A stretch of DNA of 43,943 nt from Novosphingobium pokkalii (GCF_014652855.1 NZ_BMZP01000027.1:1-43943); one strand, 5' to 3'. Positions 17,037 to 26,158 are shown, counted from the first letter of the stretch. Numbers and translations: made by a program. The notes: generated from the letters alone by a model not told the origin.

Positions 17037-18404
17037 TCAGGCCATTTGCTTCATTGCCGCATGGGCCGCCAGCGCCCGCGCGCGCGCTTCGGTGTGGGCG
17101 ATGATCTTGGGCGGATAGCCCCGAGGCGGTCGCGCCGGATCGTGAATCGCTTCGTCATCCAGGTGGCGCAGTTCGGGCACCCATTCGCGGATATAGGCGG
17201 CGGCATCGAACTTGGCGGATTGCGAGAGCGGCGCCATGATCCGCACGAACATGTTGGCGTCCAGCCCGCTGCCCGCCACCCACTGCCAGTTGGTGGCATT
17301 GGCGCCATAGTCGGCATCGACCAGCGTGTCCCAGAACCACTGCTCACCGGCGCGCCAGTCGATCAGCAAGTGCTTGATCAGGAAACTGGCGGCGATCATC
17401 CGCACGCGGTTGTGCATCCACCCCGTATGCCAGAGCTGGCGCATGCCGGCATCGACGATGGGATAGCCGGTGCGGCCCTGCTGCCACGCGGCCAGTTCCT
17501 CGGGCGCATCGCGCCAGGGCAGCGCATCGAACGCCTCGCGGCCATTGCGCACGCCATAATCCGGGCATTGCAGGATGAGGTTCTGGGCATAGTCGCGCCA
17601 GCCCAGTTCGCTCAGGAACACGTCCACGCTGCCACCGGCCTCGGCCACGGCGTGCCACACCGTGGCGGGTGAGATTTCCCCGAAATGCAGGTGGGGTGAC
17701 AACATCGAGGTGCCCGGGCAGGCCGGAAGGTTGCGCTGCGCATCATAGCGGGCAGCGCGCCCAGCGAAGGTTTCCAGGCGCGCTGCCGCGCCGGCTTCGC
17801 CCGGCGTCCAGGTCTCGCGAAAGCCACCTGCCCAATCGGGCGCGGTCGGCAGCAGGTTCCAATCGTCCAGCGTATCGCTCTGCGGCCAAAACTCCGGCGC
17901 GGCCAGCCTGGTTGGCGCCGGCTGCGGCGGGGGCGGCGGCAATTGTTGCAGGCTGGCCCGCCAGAACGGGGTGTAGATCTTGTAGGGCTGGCCGCTGCCG
18001 GTGGTCACGGTGCCGGGCGGCAACAGGAAATTGCCATGATGGCGCCGCAGGTCGAATGTCTTGGCCACGGCGCGCTCGGCGAGGCGCCACCACGGTTCGT
18101 AATGGTGCAGCGCGTGAACCACGCGCGCGCCCGTCTCGCGGCGGATCGCGGCGAGCACCGCATCGCTCTTGCCCCGCCGCAGGACCAGGCGCGAACCCAG
18201 GGCCCTGAGATCCGCATCCAGGCGCGCCAGGCTGTGATGCAGCCACCAGCGCGACGCGGCACCCATGCGGCGATGCTTGGGGGTTTCATCATCCAGCACA
18301 TAGACCGGGATCACCGGATTGCCACTCTGGGCCGCAGCGCGGAAGGCGGCCTGGTCGTGCAAGCGCAAATCACGGCGCAGCCAGACAATTGTTGGGCTCG
18401 TCAT
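17037..18404 (-). CDS. phrB: Deoxyribodipyrimidine photolyase (class I CPD type)
   Basis: 455-aa cryptochrome/photolyase-family enzyme that repairs UV-induced cyclobutane dimers with blue light. The N-terminal Rossmann-like antenna domain begins IVWLRRDLRLHDQAA. The C-terminal FAD domain has FLSELGWRDYAQNL, the loop GYPIVDAGMRQLWHTGWMHNRVRMI, and the signature DADYGANATNWQWVAGSG that contains FAD-contact and tryptophan electron-transfer residues. Length and motifs fit an active class I photolyase. ATG 18404 is preceded by a short AAGG and a small stem. It is divergent from the hydrolase gene. I found no LexA box upstream. Confidence 0.95.
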   Translation of the reverse strand: MTSPTIVWLRRDLRLHDQAAFRAAAQSGNPVIPVYVLDDETPKHRRMGAASRWWLHHSLARLDADLRALGSRLVLRRGKSDAVLAAIRRETGARVVHALHHYEPWWRLAERAVAKTFDLRRHHGNFLLPPGTVTTGSGQPYKIYTPFWRASLQQLPPPPPQPAPTRLAAPEFWPQSDTLDDWNLLPTAPDWAGGFRETWTPGEAGAAARLETFAGRAARYDAQRNLPACPGTSMLSPHLHFGEISPATVWHAVAEAGGSVDVFLSELGWRDYAQNLILQCPDYGVRNGREAFDALPWRDAPEELAAWQQGRTGYPIVDAGMRQLWHTGWMHNRVRMIAASFLIKHLLIDWRAGEQWFWDTLVDADYGANATNWQWVAGSGLDANMFVRIMAPLSQSAKFDAAAYIREWVPELRHLDDEAIHDPARPPRGYPPKIIAHTEARARALAAHAAMKQMA

Positions 18405-18414
18405 GCCTTGCTAT

Positions 18415-18432
18415 TTGGCGGCTAATCGCCAA
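18415..18432 (-). promoter_or_regulatory. Inverted repeat in the photolyase leader
   Basis: TTGGCG-N6-CGCCAA lies 11-28 bases before the phrB ATG. It may be an operator or a leader stem next to the Shine-Dalgarno. Confidence 0.3.
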
Positions 18433-18518
18433 CTTGGCCATGGTCGGCGCCCTGCCCCTTGGTGCAGGGTCTTGCCCCAGCTGGCGCATGTCTGCGCACC
18501 ACAACCGGAGACTTCGCC

Positions 18519-19469
18519 GTGGCGCAATCGCTGTTCGTCCGTCCCGATGTCCAGGCGTTTCTCGACTATCTGCGCCAGGCCGCCGCCGCCGGCGCGCCGG
18601 CGATGCACCAGATGGCCCCCGACCAGGCCCGCGCTGCCTACACGGCCATGCAGCAATTGGCCGACCTGCCGCCCCGCGATCTCGCCGTGATCCGCGATCT
18701 GGCCAGTCCCGGCCCGGCCGGCCCGATTCCCTTGCGCCTCTATGACGCCCGCGAAACCCGCGCGCCCGGTCCGGTCCTGGTGTTCTATCACGGAGGCGGC
18801 TTCGTGCTCGGCGGGCTCGACAGCCACCACAATGTCTGCACCGAAATCGCCGCGCGGATGGACCTGCCGCTGATCGCGGTCGATTACCGCCTGGCGCCCG
18901 AGCACCCCTTCCCCGCCGCGCCAGACGATGCCGAAGCAGCCGCGCGCTGGATCGCACAAGGCCCGGCCGACCTTGGTCGCGCCGTTACCGGGCTGATCCC
19001 GATCGGCGATTCGGCCGGCGGCAACCTGGCGATCGTGGTCACCCAGGCGCTGATGGCCGCGCCCGCTGCCGCGCCGGTGGTGGCGCAAGTGCCGATCTAT
19101 CCCCTGACCGACGCGCCAGAATCCCATGCCTCTTTCCGCGATTTCGCGGAAGGGTTCCTGCTCGATGCGCAAGTCATGCACTGGTTTGCTCAGGCCTATG
19201 GCGCCCCGGCCGACAGCATGCGTGCGTTTCCGCTGCACGGCGGGCATGACCAGATGCCCCCCACGGTGCTAGTGACCGCAAGCCTCGATCCGATTCGCGA
19301 CAGCGGACGGGTCTATGGCGCGGCCCTGGCCCGCGCCGGATCGCCCCTCGTGTTCACCGAACGCGCGGGAACGATCCATGGCTTTATCCAGGTGCGCAAG
19401 GCGATCCCCAGCGCGCAGGCCGATCTCGAAGCGATCCTGGCGGCCTTGCGCGGTGTACTCGACGCCTAG
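18519..19469 (+). CDS. HSL-family alpha/beta hydrolase (esterase)
   Basis: 316-aa cytoplasmic esterase/lipase of the hormone-sensitive-lipase family (family IV). The oxyanion motif HGGGF is at 91-95, the nucleophile Ser165 in GDSAGG (163-168), the acid Asp257 in SLDP and the base His287 in IHGF. VDYRLAPEHPFPA is a family hallmark. Substrates are probably short-chain esters, but the physiological substrate is unknown. The GTG at 18519 is chosen because GGAG lies 8 bases upstream and the family alignment begins here; an in-frame TTG further upstream is unlikely. It is followed after 32 bp by the Nudix gene. Confidence 0.92.
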   Translation: MAQSLFVRPDVQAFLDYLRQAAAAGAPAMHQMAPDQARAAYTAMQQLADLPPRDLAVIRDLASPGPAGPIPLRLYDARETRAPGPVLVFYHGGGFVLGGLDSHHNVCTEIAARMDLPLIAVDYRLAPEHPFPAAPDDAEAAARWIAQGPADLGRAVTGLIPIGDSAGGNLAIVVTQALMAAPAAAPVVAQVPIYPLTDAPESHASFRDFAEGFLLDAQVMHWFAQAYGAPADSMRAFPLHGGHDQMPPTVLVTASLDPIRDSGRVYGAALARAGSPLVFTERAGTIHGFIQVRKAIPSAQADLEAILAALRGVLDA

Positions 19470-19501
19470 CGCCCACCAGTTTGAACGAGGACCACCTATC
19501 C

Positions 19502-19990
19502 ATGAGTGCGGACCCCTTTGCCGCTCTTCCCTATCGCCCCTGCGTGGGGCTGATGATCGTCAATCCCCAAGGCCGCGTGTTCGTCGGCAAGCGTATCGAC
19601 AACAAGGAAGGTGACGCCTGGCAGATGCCGCAGGGCGGCATCGATGACGGCGAAGACCTGATTCCCGCCGCCATGCGCGAACTGCACGAGGAAACCGGTC
19701 TGACGAGCGAGCACGTCACCGTGCTGGCGCAGAGCCGCGAGGAACATTTTTACGACCTGCCGCCCGAACTGCTCGGCACACTGTGGGGCGGCCGCTATCG
19801 CGGCCAGCGCCAGGCCTGGCTGCTGCTGCGCTTCAACGGTCAGGATGATGACGTGGTGCTCGATGCCCACGATCCGGCCGAATTCTGCGAATGGAAATGG
19901 GTGGAGCCCGACCAGCTCCCCGACCTTATCGTGCCGTTCAAGCGGCGCGTCTACCGCCAGGTGGTGGACGAATTCCGCGCGCTGATCTGA
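19502..19990 (+). CDS. rppH: RppH-type RNA pyrophosphohydrolase (Nudix)
   Basis: 162-aa Nudix hydrolase that converts 5'-triphosphate RNA to the monophosphate to trigger decay. The Nudix box GX5EX7REUXEEXGU is complete at residues 45-67. Family features include YRPCVGLMIVN near the start, DAWQMPQGGID before the box, QRQAWLLLRF and the C-terminal FKRRVYRQVVDEF. ATG 19502 has GAGGA 10 bases upstream. Its stop is followed after 17 bp by repeat copy 2. A dinucleoside polyphosphate hydrolase role is the older name for the same family. Confidence 0.92.
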   Translation: MSADPFAALPYRPCVGLMIVNPQGRVFVGKRIDNKEGDAWQMPQGGIDDGEDLIPAAMRELHEETGLTSEHVTVLAQSREEHFYDLPPELLGTLWGGRYRGQRQAWLLLRFNGQDDDVVLDAHDPAEFCEWKWVEPDQLPDLIVPFKRRVYRQVVDEFRALI

Positions 19991-20007
19991 GGCTGCGCAA
20001 GGCTTAA

Positions 20008-20095
20008 CACCACCCCCACCCCCCTCCTCTGAAGAGGATGGGGCTTTCCGGCCTAACTCCCCCTCCTCTTCAGAGGAGGGGGTCGGGGGGTGGTG
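20008..20095. repeat. Composite palindromic repeat, copy 2 (convergent junction)
   Basis: 88-bp copy of the element at 1205-1293: outer arms CACCACCCCC / GGGGGTGGTG, two inner CCTCCTCT/AGAGGA hairpins (the first with one mismatch), and a different central loop. It lies between the converging Nudix and TPR genes, 17 and 27 bp from their stops. Confidence 0.85.
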
Positions 20096-20122
20096 CGAAG
20101 CCTGAAACTTAGCCCCGAAAAC

Positions 20123-20629
20123 TCAATTCGCCTGCACATCGGGCTTGGGCGCAACCGTCTCGGCCGCCACCACTTGCGGCTTCGGCCCGGCGGCCAGCGC
20201 CTTGCTCACCTCGGCCGCTTCCGGGCAGGATTTGCCGCACAGGCCTTCCAGCCGGGTCAGCGTGGCCTTGGCCTTGTCCACCGCGCCCTTTTCAGCCAGC
20301 GCGGCACCTTCGCCGGCAATCGCGTCAAGGTTGTTCGGCTCGCGGTCCAGCACGTTGCGGTAATAGTGGATGGCCTTGCCCTGCAACCCGGCCTGGCGCG
20401 CGGCATTGCCCAGCGCCACCAGAATGCCGGCATTGGCCGGATCGATGGTCAGCGCGGCTTCCAGGCTGTCGGTCGCGGCCTCGACATCGCCCTTGGCCAG
20501 CAGCGCGCGGCCTTCCTGCAACAGCACTTGCGCGCGCGGATCGAGCGGATCGCTGGTGCGGGCCGAACCCATGCTGCCGGTAACGGCCACAAGCAGGGAC
20601 AGCGCAAGGGCCGCTGGCGTATAACGCAT
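20123..20629 (-). CDS. Exported TPR-repeat protein
   Basis: 168 aa. A signal peptide (MRYTPAALALSLLVAVTGSMGSA) precedes two to three tetratricopeptide repeats (about 35-105: ALLAKGDVEAATDSLEAALTIDP, LGNAARQAGLQGKAIHYYRN). Two cysteines (LCGKSC) follow, then a low-complexity Pro/Ala/Val tail. It is probably a periplasmic scaffold; no specific partner can be named. ATG 20629 has a perfect AAGGAG upstream and gives the signal peptide; a longer frame to 20698 is rejected. It is 65 bp downstream of the RsmB-type methyltransferase. Confidence 0.85.
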   Translation of the reverse strand: MRYTPAALALSLLVAVTGSMGSARTSDPLDPRAQVLLQEGRALLAKGDVEAATDSLEAALTIDPANAGILVALGNAARQAGLQGKAIHYYRNVLDREPNNLDAIAGEGAALAEKGAVDKAKATLTRLEGLCGKSCPEAAEVSKALAAGPKPQVVAAETVAPKPDVQAN

Positions 20630-20694
20630 CAAGAACTCCTTCAGCCGGGATTGTTCCCCACGGCGATAGACAACCCTCATGACCGATGGGTCTA

Positions 20695-21873
20695 TCACAG
20701 ACGCACCAACCGAGCGATGAAAAACCCGTCCGTATCGTCATGATACGGTGACAATCGCCAACCGCCGCGATGGGACCGCCCGATGGAAAGGGTCAGCGGC
20801 TCAACAGCGAATCCGGGGTGCCGCGCCGTGAACGCGGCCAGCCCATCAGCCCCTTCGGCATCGATCAACGAGCAGGTGATGAACAGCAGGCGCCCGCCCG
20901 GCCGCACCAGCGCCGCCGCCACGTCCAGCACATGGGCCTGCATCTGTTGGTAGCGGGCAATCGCGGCCGGAGAGAGCCGCCAGCGCGCCTCGGGATTGCG
21001 GCGCCAGGTGCCCGTGCCCGAACAAGGCGCGTCGACCAGCACGGCGTCGGCCTGGCCCTGCCAATCGGCCAGCATCGCGGCTTCCTGGCCGGGATTGAGC
21101 AACCGCGTCTCGACCAGCGCCCCTGCCCGCTCGGCGCGCGGCGCCAGGCGCGACAGGCGCGGGCGATCGATATCGCAGGCCAGCAGGCGGCCGGTGTTAC
21201 GCATCGCCGCAGCCAGCGCCAGCGTCTTGCCCCCGGCCCCGGCGCAAAAGTCCACCACGCTTTCGCCCGGCCGGGCGCCGAGCGCTTCGCAGGCGATCTG
21301 GCTGCCTGCGTCCTGCACTTCAAACAGGCCTTCGGCAAATTCCGGCCAGCTTTCCGCCGCCGTGCCCACCGGCAGGCGCAAGCCATGCGCGCCGACCGGC
21401 ATGGCCGGCACCGGCAGGCGTGCGGCCAGCGTCTCGCGATCGGTCTTGAGCGTGTTGGCGCGCAGATCGAGCGGCGCGCGGCCGAGTAGCGCAGCCTGTT
21501 CCGCCCCGTCTAGGCCAGAAGCCGCCATCGCGCTGGCCAGCCAGGCCGGCATCGCCCCGCCCTGCGCCACGGCTTCATCCGCGCGGATCGGTGCCGGACC
21601 GTAAGTGGAGCCATCGAAGCGCGCGGCCAGTTCCGCATCGTCCTGGGCCAAGCGCAGCATGGCGGCGCGGCCGCTCTGCGGCACTTCGCCACAGGCGCGG
21701 ATCGCGGCCCAGACCAGGTCGCGGATGGCGCGGCGATCCTTCGATCCCACGAAGCGCCGCTGGCGGAACCACTCCGCCGCGAGCCGGTCGGCCGAAGCGC
21801 CCTGCCCGCGCGCGGCCGCGATCACGCCATCCAGAATGTCGATCGCGGCCTGGACCCGCGCGGCCGGTGTCAC
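20695..21873 (-). CDS. RsmB/NOP2/Sun-family RNA m5C methyltransferase
   Basis: 392-aa SAM-dependent cytosine-5 RNA methyltransferase; the 16S rRNA enzyme RsmB is the closest named member. A short NusB-like N-terminal region (about 1-75) precedes the Rossmann catalytic domain. SAM motif I is VVDFCAGAGGKTLAL. The two catalytic cysteines are Cys284 in DAPCSGTG and Cys334 in ITCS. The start is GTG at 21873, overlapping the guaB stop in a GTGA arrangement; the same frame stays open upstream through guaB but that part is only guaB read out of frame. E. coli RsmB is longer at the N-terminus, so exact target assignment is uncertain. Confidence 0.9.
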   Translation of the reverse strand: MTPAARVQAAIDILDGVIAAARGQGASADRLAAEWFRQRRFVGSKDRRAIRDLVWAAIRACGEVPQSGRAAMLRLAQDDAELAARFDGSTYGPAPIRADEAVAQGGAMPAWLASAMAASGLDGAEQAALLGRAPLDLRANTLKTDRETLAARLPVPAMPVGAHGLRLPVGTAAESWPEFAEGLFEVQDAGSQIACEALGARPGESVVDFCAGAGGKTLALAAAMRNTGRLLACDIDRPRLSRLAPRAERAGALVETRLLNPGQEAAMLADWQGQADAVLVDAPCSGTGTWRRNPEARWRLSPAAIARYQQMQAHVLDVAAALVRPGGRLLFITCSLIDAEGADGLAAFTARHPGFAVEPLTLSIGRSHRGGWRLSPYHDDTDGFFIARLVRL

Positions 21874-23327
21874 CGCGTGGGGTAGTTCGGCGCCTCGCGC
21901 GTGATCGTCACGTCGTGGACGTGGCTTTCCTTGAGGCCCGCGTTGGTGATGCGCACGAACTTGGCATTCTTGCGCAGGTGATCGATCGTGCTGCTGCCGG
22001 TATAGCCCATCGCCGCCTTGATGCCGCCCACCAACTGGTGGACGACGTCCTTGGCCGGGCCCTTGTAGGGCACCTGGCCCTCGATCCCTTCGGGCACCAG
22101 CTTCATCGAATCCTTGATGTCCTGCTGGAAATAGCGGTCGGCCGAGCCGCGCGCCATCGCACCCACCGAACCCATGCCGCGATAGGCCTTGTAGGCGCGG
22201 CCCTGGTAGATGAAGGTCTCGCCCGGCGCTTCTTCCGTGCCGGCCAGCATCGAGCCGACCATGATCGAGCTTGCGCCGGCGGCGAGCGCCTTGGCCGCAT
22301 CGCCCGAGGTGCGCAACCCGCCATCGCCGATCACCGGCACGCCAGACTTCTCCGCCTCGGCCGCGCATTCCATGATCGCGGTCAGCTGCGGCACGCCCAC
22401 GCCCGCCACGATGCGGGTGGTGCAGATCGAGCCCGGCCCGATGCCCACCTTGATGCCATCGGCCCCGGCATCGATCAGCGCACGAGTCGCTTCGGCCGTG
22501 GCGACGTTGCCGGCAATCACCTGCACGTCGTTGGACAGCTTCTTGATGGTTTCCACCGCGCGCGCCACGTCACGGTTGTGGCCATGGGCGGTGTCGATGA
22601 TCACCACGTCGCATTCGGCTTCCACCAGCGCCATGGTGCGGGCCATGCCCTTTTCGCCCACGGTGGAGGCTGCGGCCACGCGCAGGCGGCCGGCGGCATC
22701 CTTGGTGGCGTTGGGGTAGGTCACCGACTTCTCGATATCCTTCACCGTGATCAGGCCGATGCAGCGATAGGCATCGTCCACCACCAGCAGCTTTTCGATG
22801 CGGCGGGCGTGCAGCAGGCGGCGCGCTTCATCGCCGCTGGTGCCGAGCTTGACCGTCGCCAGGTTCTCGTGCGTCATCAGCTCGCGCACCGGCTGCGCCA
22901 GGTTGGCGGCAAAGCGCACGTCGCGGTTAGTGAGGATGCCCACCAGCTTGCCGCCGGCTTCCACCACGGGGATGCCGCTGATGCGGTTGGCGCTCATCAG
23001 GGCCTGGGCATCGCCCAGCGTCGCGTCGGGCGCGATCGTGATCGGATTGACGACCATGCCGCTTTCATAGCGCTTGACGGCGCGCACGGCAGCAGCCTGT
23101 TCCTCGATCGTCAGGTTGCGGTGCAGCACGCCGATGCCGCCAAGCTGCGCCATCACGATGGCCATGTCCGCTTCGGTCACGGTATCCATGGCCGAGGACA
23201 GCACCGGAATGTTGAGCGCGATCGCCTTGGTCAGGCGCGTGCGGGTATCGGCCTGCGAAGGCACGATGTCGGACTCGGCCGGACGCAACAGAACGTCGTC
23301 AAAGGTAAGGCCGAGAGGGATATCCAT
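21870..23327 (-). CDS. guaB: Inosine-5'-monophosphate dehydrogenase
   Basis: 485-aa cytoplasmic enzyme oxidising IMP to XMP with NAD, the first step towards GMP. The TIM-barrel starts with GLTFDDVLLRP, is interrupted by two CBS domains (about 95-205), and has the catalytic Cys302 in GPGSICTTR with the GGLRTSGD phosphate-binding region. The flap motif near MARGSADRYF is present. ATG 23327 gives the standard length; an in-frame extension to 23378 is not conserved. It overlaps the downstream methyltransferase start by 4 bp. Together with purF it is one of two purine genes here, but the two are not linked in an operon. Confidence 0.97.
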   Translation of the reverse strand: MDIPLGLTFDDVLLRPAESDIVPSQADTRTRLTKAIALNIPVLSSAMDTVTEADMAIVMAQLGGIGVLHRNLTIEEQAAAVRAVKRYESGMVVNPITIAPDATLGDAQALMSANRISGIPVVEAGGKLVGILTNRDVRFAANLAQPVRELMTHENLATVKLGTSGDEARRLLHARRIEKLLVVDDAYRCIGLITVKDIEKSVTYPNATKDAAGRLRVAAASTVGEKGMARTMALVEAECDVVIIDTAHGHNRDVARAVETIKKLSNDVQVIAGNVATAEATRALIDAGADGIKVGIGPGSICTTRIVAGVGVPQLTAIMECAAEAEKSGVPVIGDGGLRTSGDAAKALAAGASSIMVGSMLAGTEEAPGETFIYQGRAYKAYRGMGSVGAMARGSADRYFQQDIKDSMKLVPEGIEGQVPYKGPAKDVVHQLVGGIKAAMGYTGSSTIDHLRKNAKFVRITNAGLKESHVHDVTITREAPNYPTR

Positions 23328-23393
23328 GAGAGCTGCCACTTCCTGTCCGGGTAGAATCGTGGCGGCCCATGTAATCAAGCCGGGAACAATTGG

Positions 23394-24983
23394 CTAGGGG
23401 GTTCCGGGCCTATTTGTCGGGCCTGTAGGCACGGTCGCGGAAGGGCTAGCTGCATAGCGCCGGGGGTCGGCAAATTCGCGCACCAGTTCGGTATCGATCT
23501 GCACGTCGTCGGCCATTCCGGCATAGTTGACCTTGTCGGGCGTGTCGGCCGGGGTGTGATAGGCGCCGGCCATGAAGCGGCCCAGCCGCGCCTCGTCGGC
23601 ATAGCTGGTGCTGACCATGATCGCGGGCACGTCATGCTGCATCAGCACCCAACTGTCCTGGCGCCGCACATAGGCATTGGCCGCCTCGCCCGGAACCAGC
23701 TTGCGCCGCATCCGCGCGAGCACGCGGGTCACCGTATCATCGAGCGGGGTCATGCCCCGGCCGACGATCGCCACCGGACCACCCGCCGGCACCAACCCGG
23801 TGCTGTCCACGTTGAACGCCGCCACGATCCGGCCCAGCGGCAGCGGCGGGTTCTCGGCAAAGGCCAGCGCGCCCAGCAGGCCCATTTCCTCCGCCGTGGT
23901 GGCCAGGACATAGATATCCCGATCTGGCGCGCGCAGCGGGCCGGCGGCCAGGATCTGCCGCGCCACTTCGGTGATCACCGCCACTCCGCTGGCATTGTCC
24001 ACCGCACCGGGGCAGATCGCGCCGTCCTCGGCGCAGACGCCGAAATGGTCCCAATGCGCCACCAGCAGCACCGCCCCGGCGTCGGGATCGCGGCCGGGAA
24101 TGCGGCCGATCAGGTTGTGGGTGCGCACGCGGGTTTCGGTGCTGGTCGCTTCCAGGCTGGCCGTCGTGCCGATCAGATGCGGGGTGAAATCGGGCTTGTC
24201 CGCTTCCGCCTGCGCCGCCGCCAACGCCTGCCCCGGTGCGGCAGAGGTGCCACCGAGCAGGCGATCGGCGAGGTCTGGGGATATGAACGCCTCGATCTCG
24301 TTGTCGACGCGCTCCCCGGCCAGTGCCATGCCGGCCTTGCGCCGCTTGGCCACGACGTCCTCCAGCGTGCGCGCGCCGTCGAGCACGGTGATCACCGCCA
24401 TGGCGCCACCATCGAGCAGCCGCCCCGCCGCCTCCCGCCGCGCCTGTGCTTCGGACTGACGCTCATCCTTGTTCCCATGCGCGTTGGCGCCGCCGGCCTT
24501 GCCTTCCAGCAGCAGGGCCACCCGCCCGGCCAGTTCGGTGCGCGAAGGAACCACGCCATGCCCCACGAACAGCACCGGAGCGCCGTCCACCAGGTTGCGC
24601 GGGCCTGACGTCACCACGAACACGTCGTGCTCGTCGGCCATCACGCGGCGTCGCCCACGCAGGAACGTGGCGCGTGACAGCACCGGCTCGCGCGCAACCA
24701 GCTCGACTGGCGCAAACCACGGGCTGCCCGGCAGGTTGGTGCCGGATTCCAGGCCCATCTCGAACCACTGCCGCACCAGGTAGCGCAAGGTCTGGGTCTC
24801 GCCCTCGGTGCCGGGGCGGCGGCCGGCAAAGGCCGGGCTGGCCAGTGTCTCGACATGGCCGCGCAGGCGCTGTTCCAGCGTCATCGCGGCGACGGGCGCG
24901 GACGCATGCGCGACTTCGCCCGGCAGCACGGCTGCCAGCGCGACCAGGGCCAGCGCCCTCAACAGCCTTGCGCCACGACTCAT
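23394..24983 (-). CDS. Exported M28-family zinc metallopeptidase
   Basis: 529-aa aminopeptidase-type enzyme. A signal peptide (ALALVALAAVLPGEVAHA) is followed by the N-terminal part of the peptidase fold, a PA-domain-like insertion (about 120-270) and the catalytic region. Zinc-site residues: His310 and Asp312 in HWDH, Asp329 in GAVDNASG, Glu365-Glu366 in TAEEMGLLG, an aspartate in NVDSTG and a histidine in AYHTPAD. All are present, so it should be active on peptides in the periplasm. It lies 66 bp upstream of guaB and is divergent from the YpfJ-type peptidase. Confidence 0.93.
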   Translation of the reverse strand: MSRGARLLRALALVALAAVLPGEVAHASAPVAAMTLEQRLRGHVETLASPAFAGRRPGTEGETQTLRYLVRQWFEMGLESGTNLPGSPWFAPVELVAREPVLSRATFLRGRRRVMADEHDVFVVTSGPRNLVDGAPVLFVGHGVVPSRTELAGRVALLLEGKAGGANAHGNKDERQSEAQARREAAGRLLDGGAMAVITVLDGARTLEDVVAKRRKAGMALAGERVDNEIEAFISPDLADRLLGGTSAAPGQALAAAQAEADKPDFTPHLIGTTASLEATSTETRVRTHNLIGRIPGRDPDAGAVLLVAHWDHFGVCAEDGAICPGAVDNASGVAVITEVARQILAAGPLRAPDRDIYVLATTAEEMGLLGALAFAENPPLPLGRIVAAFNVDSTGLVPAGGPVAIVGRGMTPLDDTVTRVLARMRRKLVPGEAANAYVRRQDSWVLMQHDVPAIMVSTSYADEARLGRFMAGAYHTPADTPDKVNYAGMADDVQIDTELVREFADPRRYAASPSATVPTGPTNRPGTP

Positions 24984-25052
24984 CTATGTCCCCAAACGCT
25001 TCAGCGCAGGCATCTTGCTGACAAAAGCCGCCATGGCGCGCAAGTTCCCAAA

Positions 25053-25093
25053 CTGTAAAGCACGGTGAACGGAGGCCCGGCGCTCTTTTACAG
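25053..25093. promoter_or_regulatory. CTGTAAA / TTTACAG inverted repeat between two peptidase genes
   Basis: Perfect 7-bp arms (25053-25059 and 25087-25093) are separated by 27 bases in the divergent region between the M28 and YpfJ-type genes. A TTTACA pair also occurs upstream of the DUF885 peptidase gene. This may be a shared operator or -35-like elements. Confidence 0.3.
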
Positions 25094-25182
25094 GGGGCCG
25101 GGGTGGAACAATGTGGCGCGCCATGGCTTGCCATTTCGGCTATGGACCCAGGCCAGGCGCAACAAACGGACACAGGCAGGCG

Positions 25183-26091
25183 ATGCGGCTAGACGATTAC
25201 GACAACAACATCGACGTGGAAGACCAGCGCGGCCAAGGCGGCGGCTTCTCCCTGGGCGGCGGCGGTGGCGGCGGCTTCCCGCTCGGCCTGATCCTCAGCC
25301 TGGTCGGTTCGCGCTTCGGCATCCTCGGCATCCTGCTGGTCGTCGGCGCCTCGTTCCTGTTCGGCGGCCTGCCGCGCCAGCTCGTCGGCCCGGTCGGGGA
25401 AACCCCGTCGCAACAGGTGGGCAAGCCCGGCGGGGAAACGCTCGCCCAGGCGTGCGACGTCAACGCTTTCAGCCACGAAAGCTGCAACGCGCTGTCTTCG
25501 CTCAACAAGACGTGGAAGCCGTTGCTCGCCCAGGAAAACATCCCCTTCCGCGCGCCCAAGCTGGTGTTCTATTCCAGCCAGGGCAGCTCCGGCTGTGGCG
25601 CGGCGCAAAGCGCGATGGGGCCGTTCTATTGCCCGACAGACCAGGGCATCTACATCGACACCGATTTCTATACCGAGCTGGACAAGAAGCTGGGCGCCGG
25701 CGGCGATTTCGCCCGCGTCTATGTCATGGCCCACGAATATGGCCACCATGTCCAGAACCTCGTCGGTACTTCGGCCAAGGTGACCCGCGCCCAGCGTTCC
25801 AATCCCGATGCGGCCAATGCCCTGTCGGTGCGGCTGGAACTCCAAGCCGATTGCTATGCCGGCGTATGGGCCGCGCAGAACCGCGCGCGGATTGAGCCGG
25901 GCGACGTTGAGGAAGGCCTGCGCGCCGCCCACCAGATCGGCGATGACACGCTGATGAAAGCCGCCGGCCGCACCCCGGTGGAATCCGCCTTCACCCATGG
26001 CAGCGCCGAGCAGCGCATGACCTGGCTGCGCAAGGGGCTGGACAGCGGCAATCCGGGTGCCTGCAACACCTTTGCCGACGGAGCGGTGTGA
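25183..26091 (+). CDS. ypfJ: YpfJ-family neutral zinc metallopeptidase
   Basis: 302 aa, Pfam PF04228 (neutral zinc metallopeptidase). A Gly-rich N-terminus (about 17-31) leads into a single transmembrane segment (about 33-60), so the catalytic part is probably periplasmic. The zinc motif HEYGH is at 184-188 followed by LELQADCYAGVWA, giving the third ligand. A helical C-terminus ends ...HGSAEQRMTWLRKGLDSGNPGACNTF, typical of the family. The family is widespread with no settled substrate. ATG 25183 is chosen because the conserved MRLDD start lies here; an in-frame ATG at 25111 would add 24 residues. A 10-bp hairpin lies 21 bp after the stop. Confidence 0.92.
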   Translation: MRLDDYDNNIDVEDQRGQGGGFSLGGGGGGGFPLGLILSLVGSRFGILGILLVVGASFLFGGLPRQLVGPVGETPSQQVGKPGGETLAQACDVNAFSHESCNALSSLNKTWKPLLAQENIPFRAPKLVFYSSQGSSGCGAAQSAMGPFYCPTDQGIYIDTDFYTELDKKLGAGGDFARVYVMAHEYGHHVQNLVGTSAKVTRAQRSNPDAANALSVRLELQADCYAGVWAAQNRARIEPGDVEEGLRAAHQIGDDTLMKAAGRTPVESAFTHGSAEQRMTWLRKGLDSGNPGACNTFADGAV

Positions 26092-26112
26092 TCGAACGAT
26101 GAATGGAACCGA

Positions 26113-26145
26113 CCCCGGTTTGCAGCGTAATGCCACAAACCGGGG
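26113..26145 (+). promoter_or_regulatory. 10-bp hairpin covering a Shine-Dalgarno
   Basis: CCCCGGTTTG (26113-26122) and CAAACCGGGG (26136-26145) pair perfectly with a 13-base loop. The GGGG of the 3' arm is part of the GGGGAG Shine-Dalgarno for the gene at 26159. No T-tract follows, so it looks more like a leader stem than a terminator, although it also lies just after ypfJ. Confidence 0.5.
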
Positions 26146-26158
26146 AGTAATTCCGATT

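Noticed and set aside
21874..22368. N-terminal extension of the RsmB-type methyltransferase
   Set aside because: The frame stays open into guaB, but that part is guaB read out of frame. The GTG at 21873 overlapping the guaB stop gives the expected protein.
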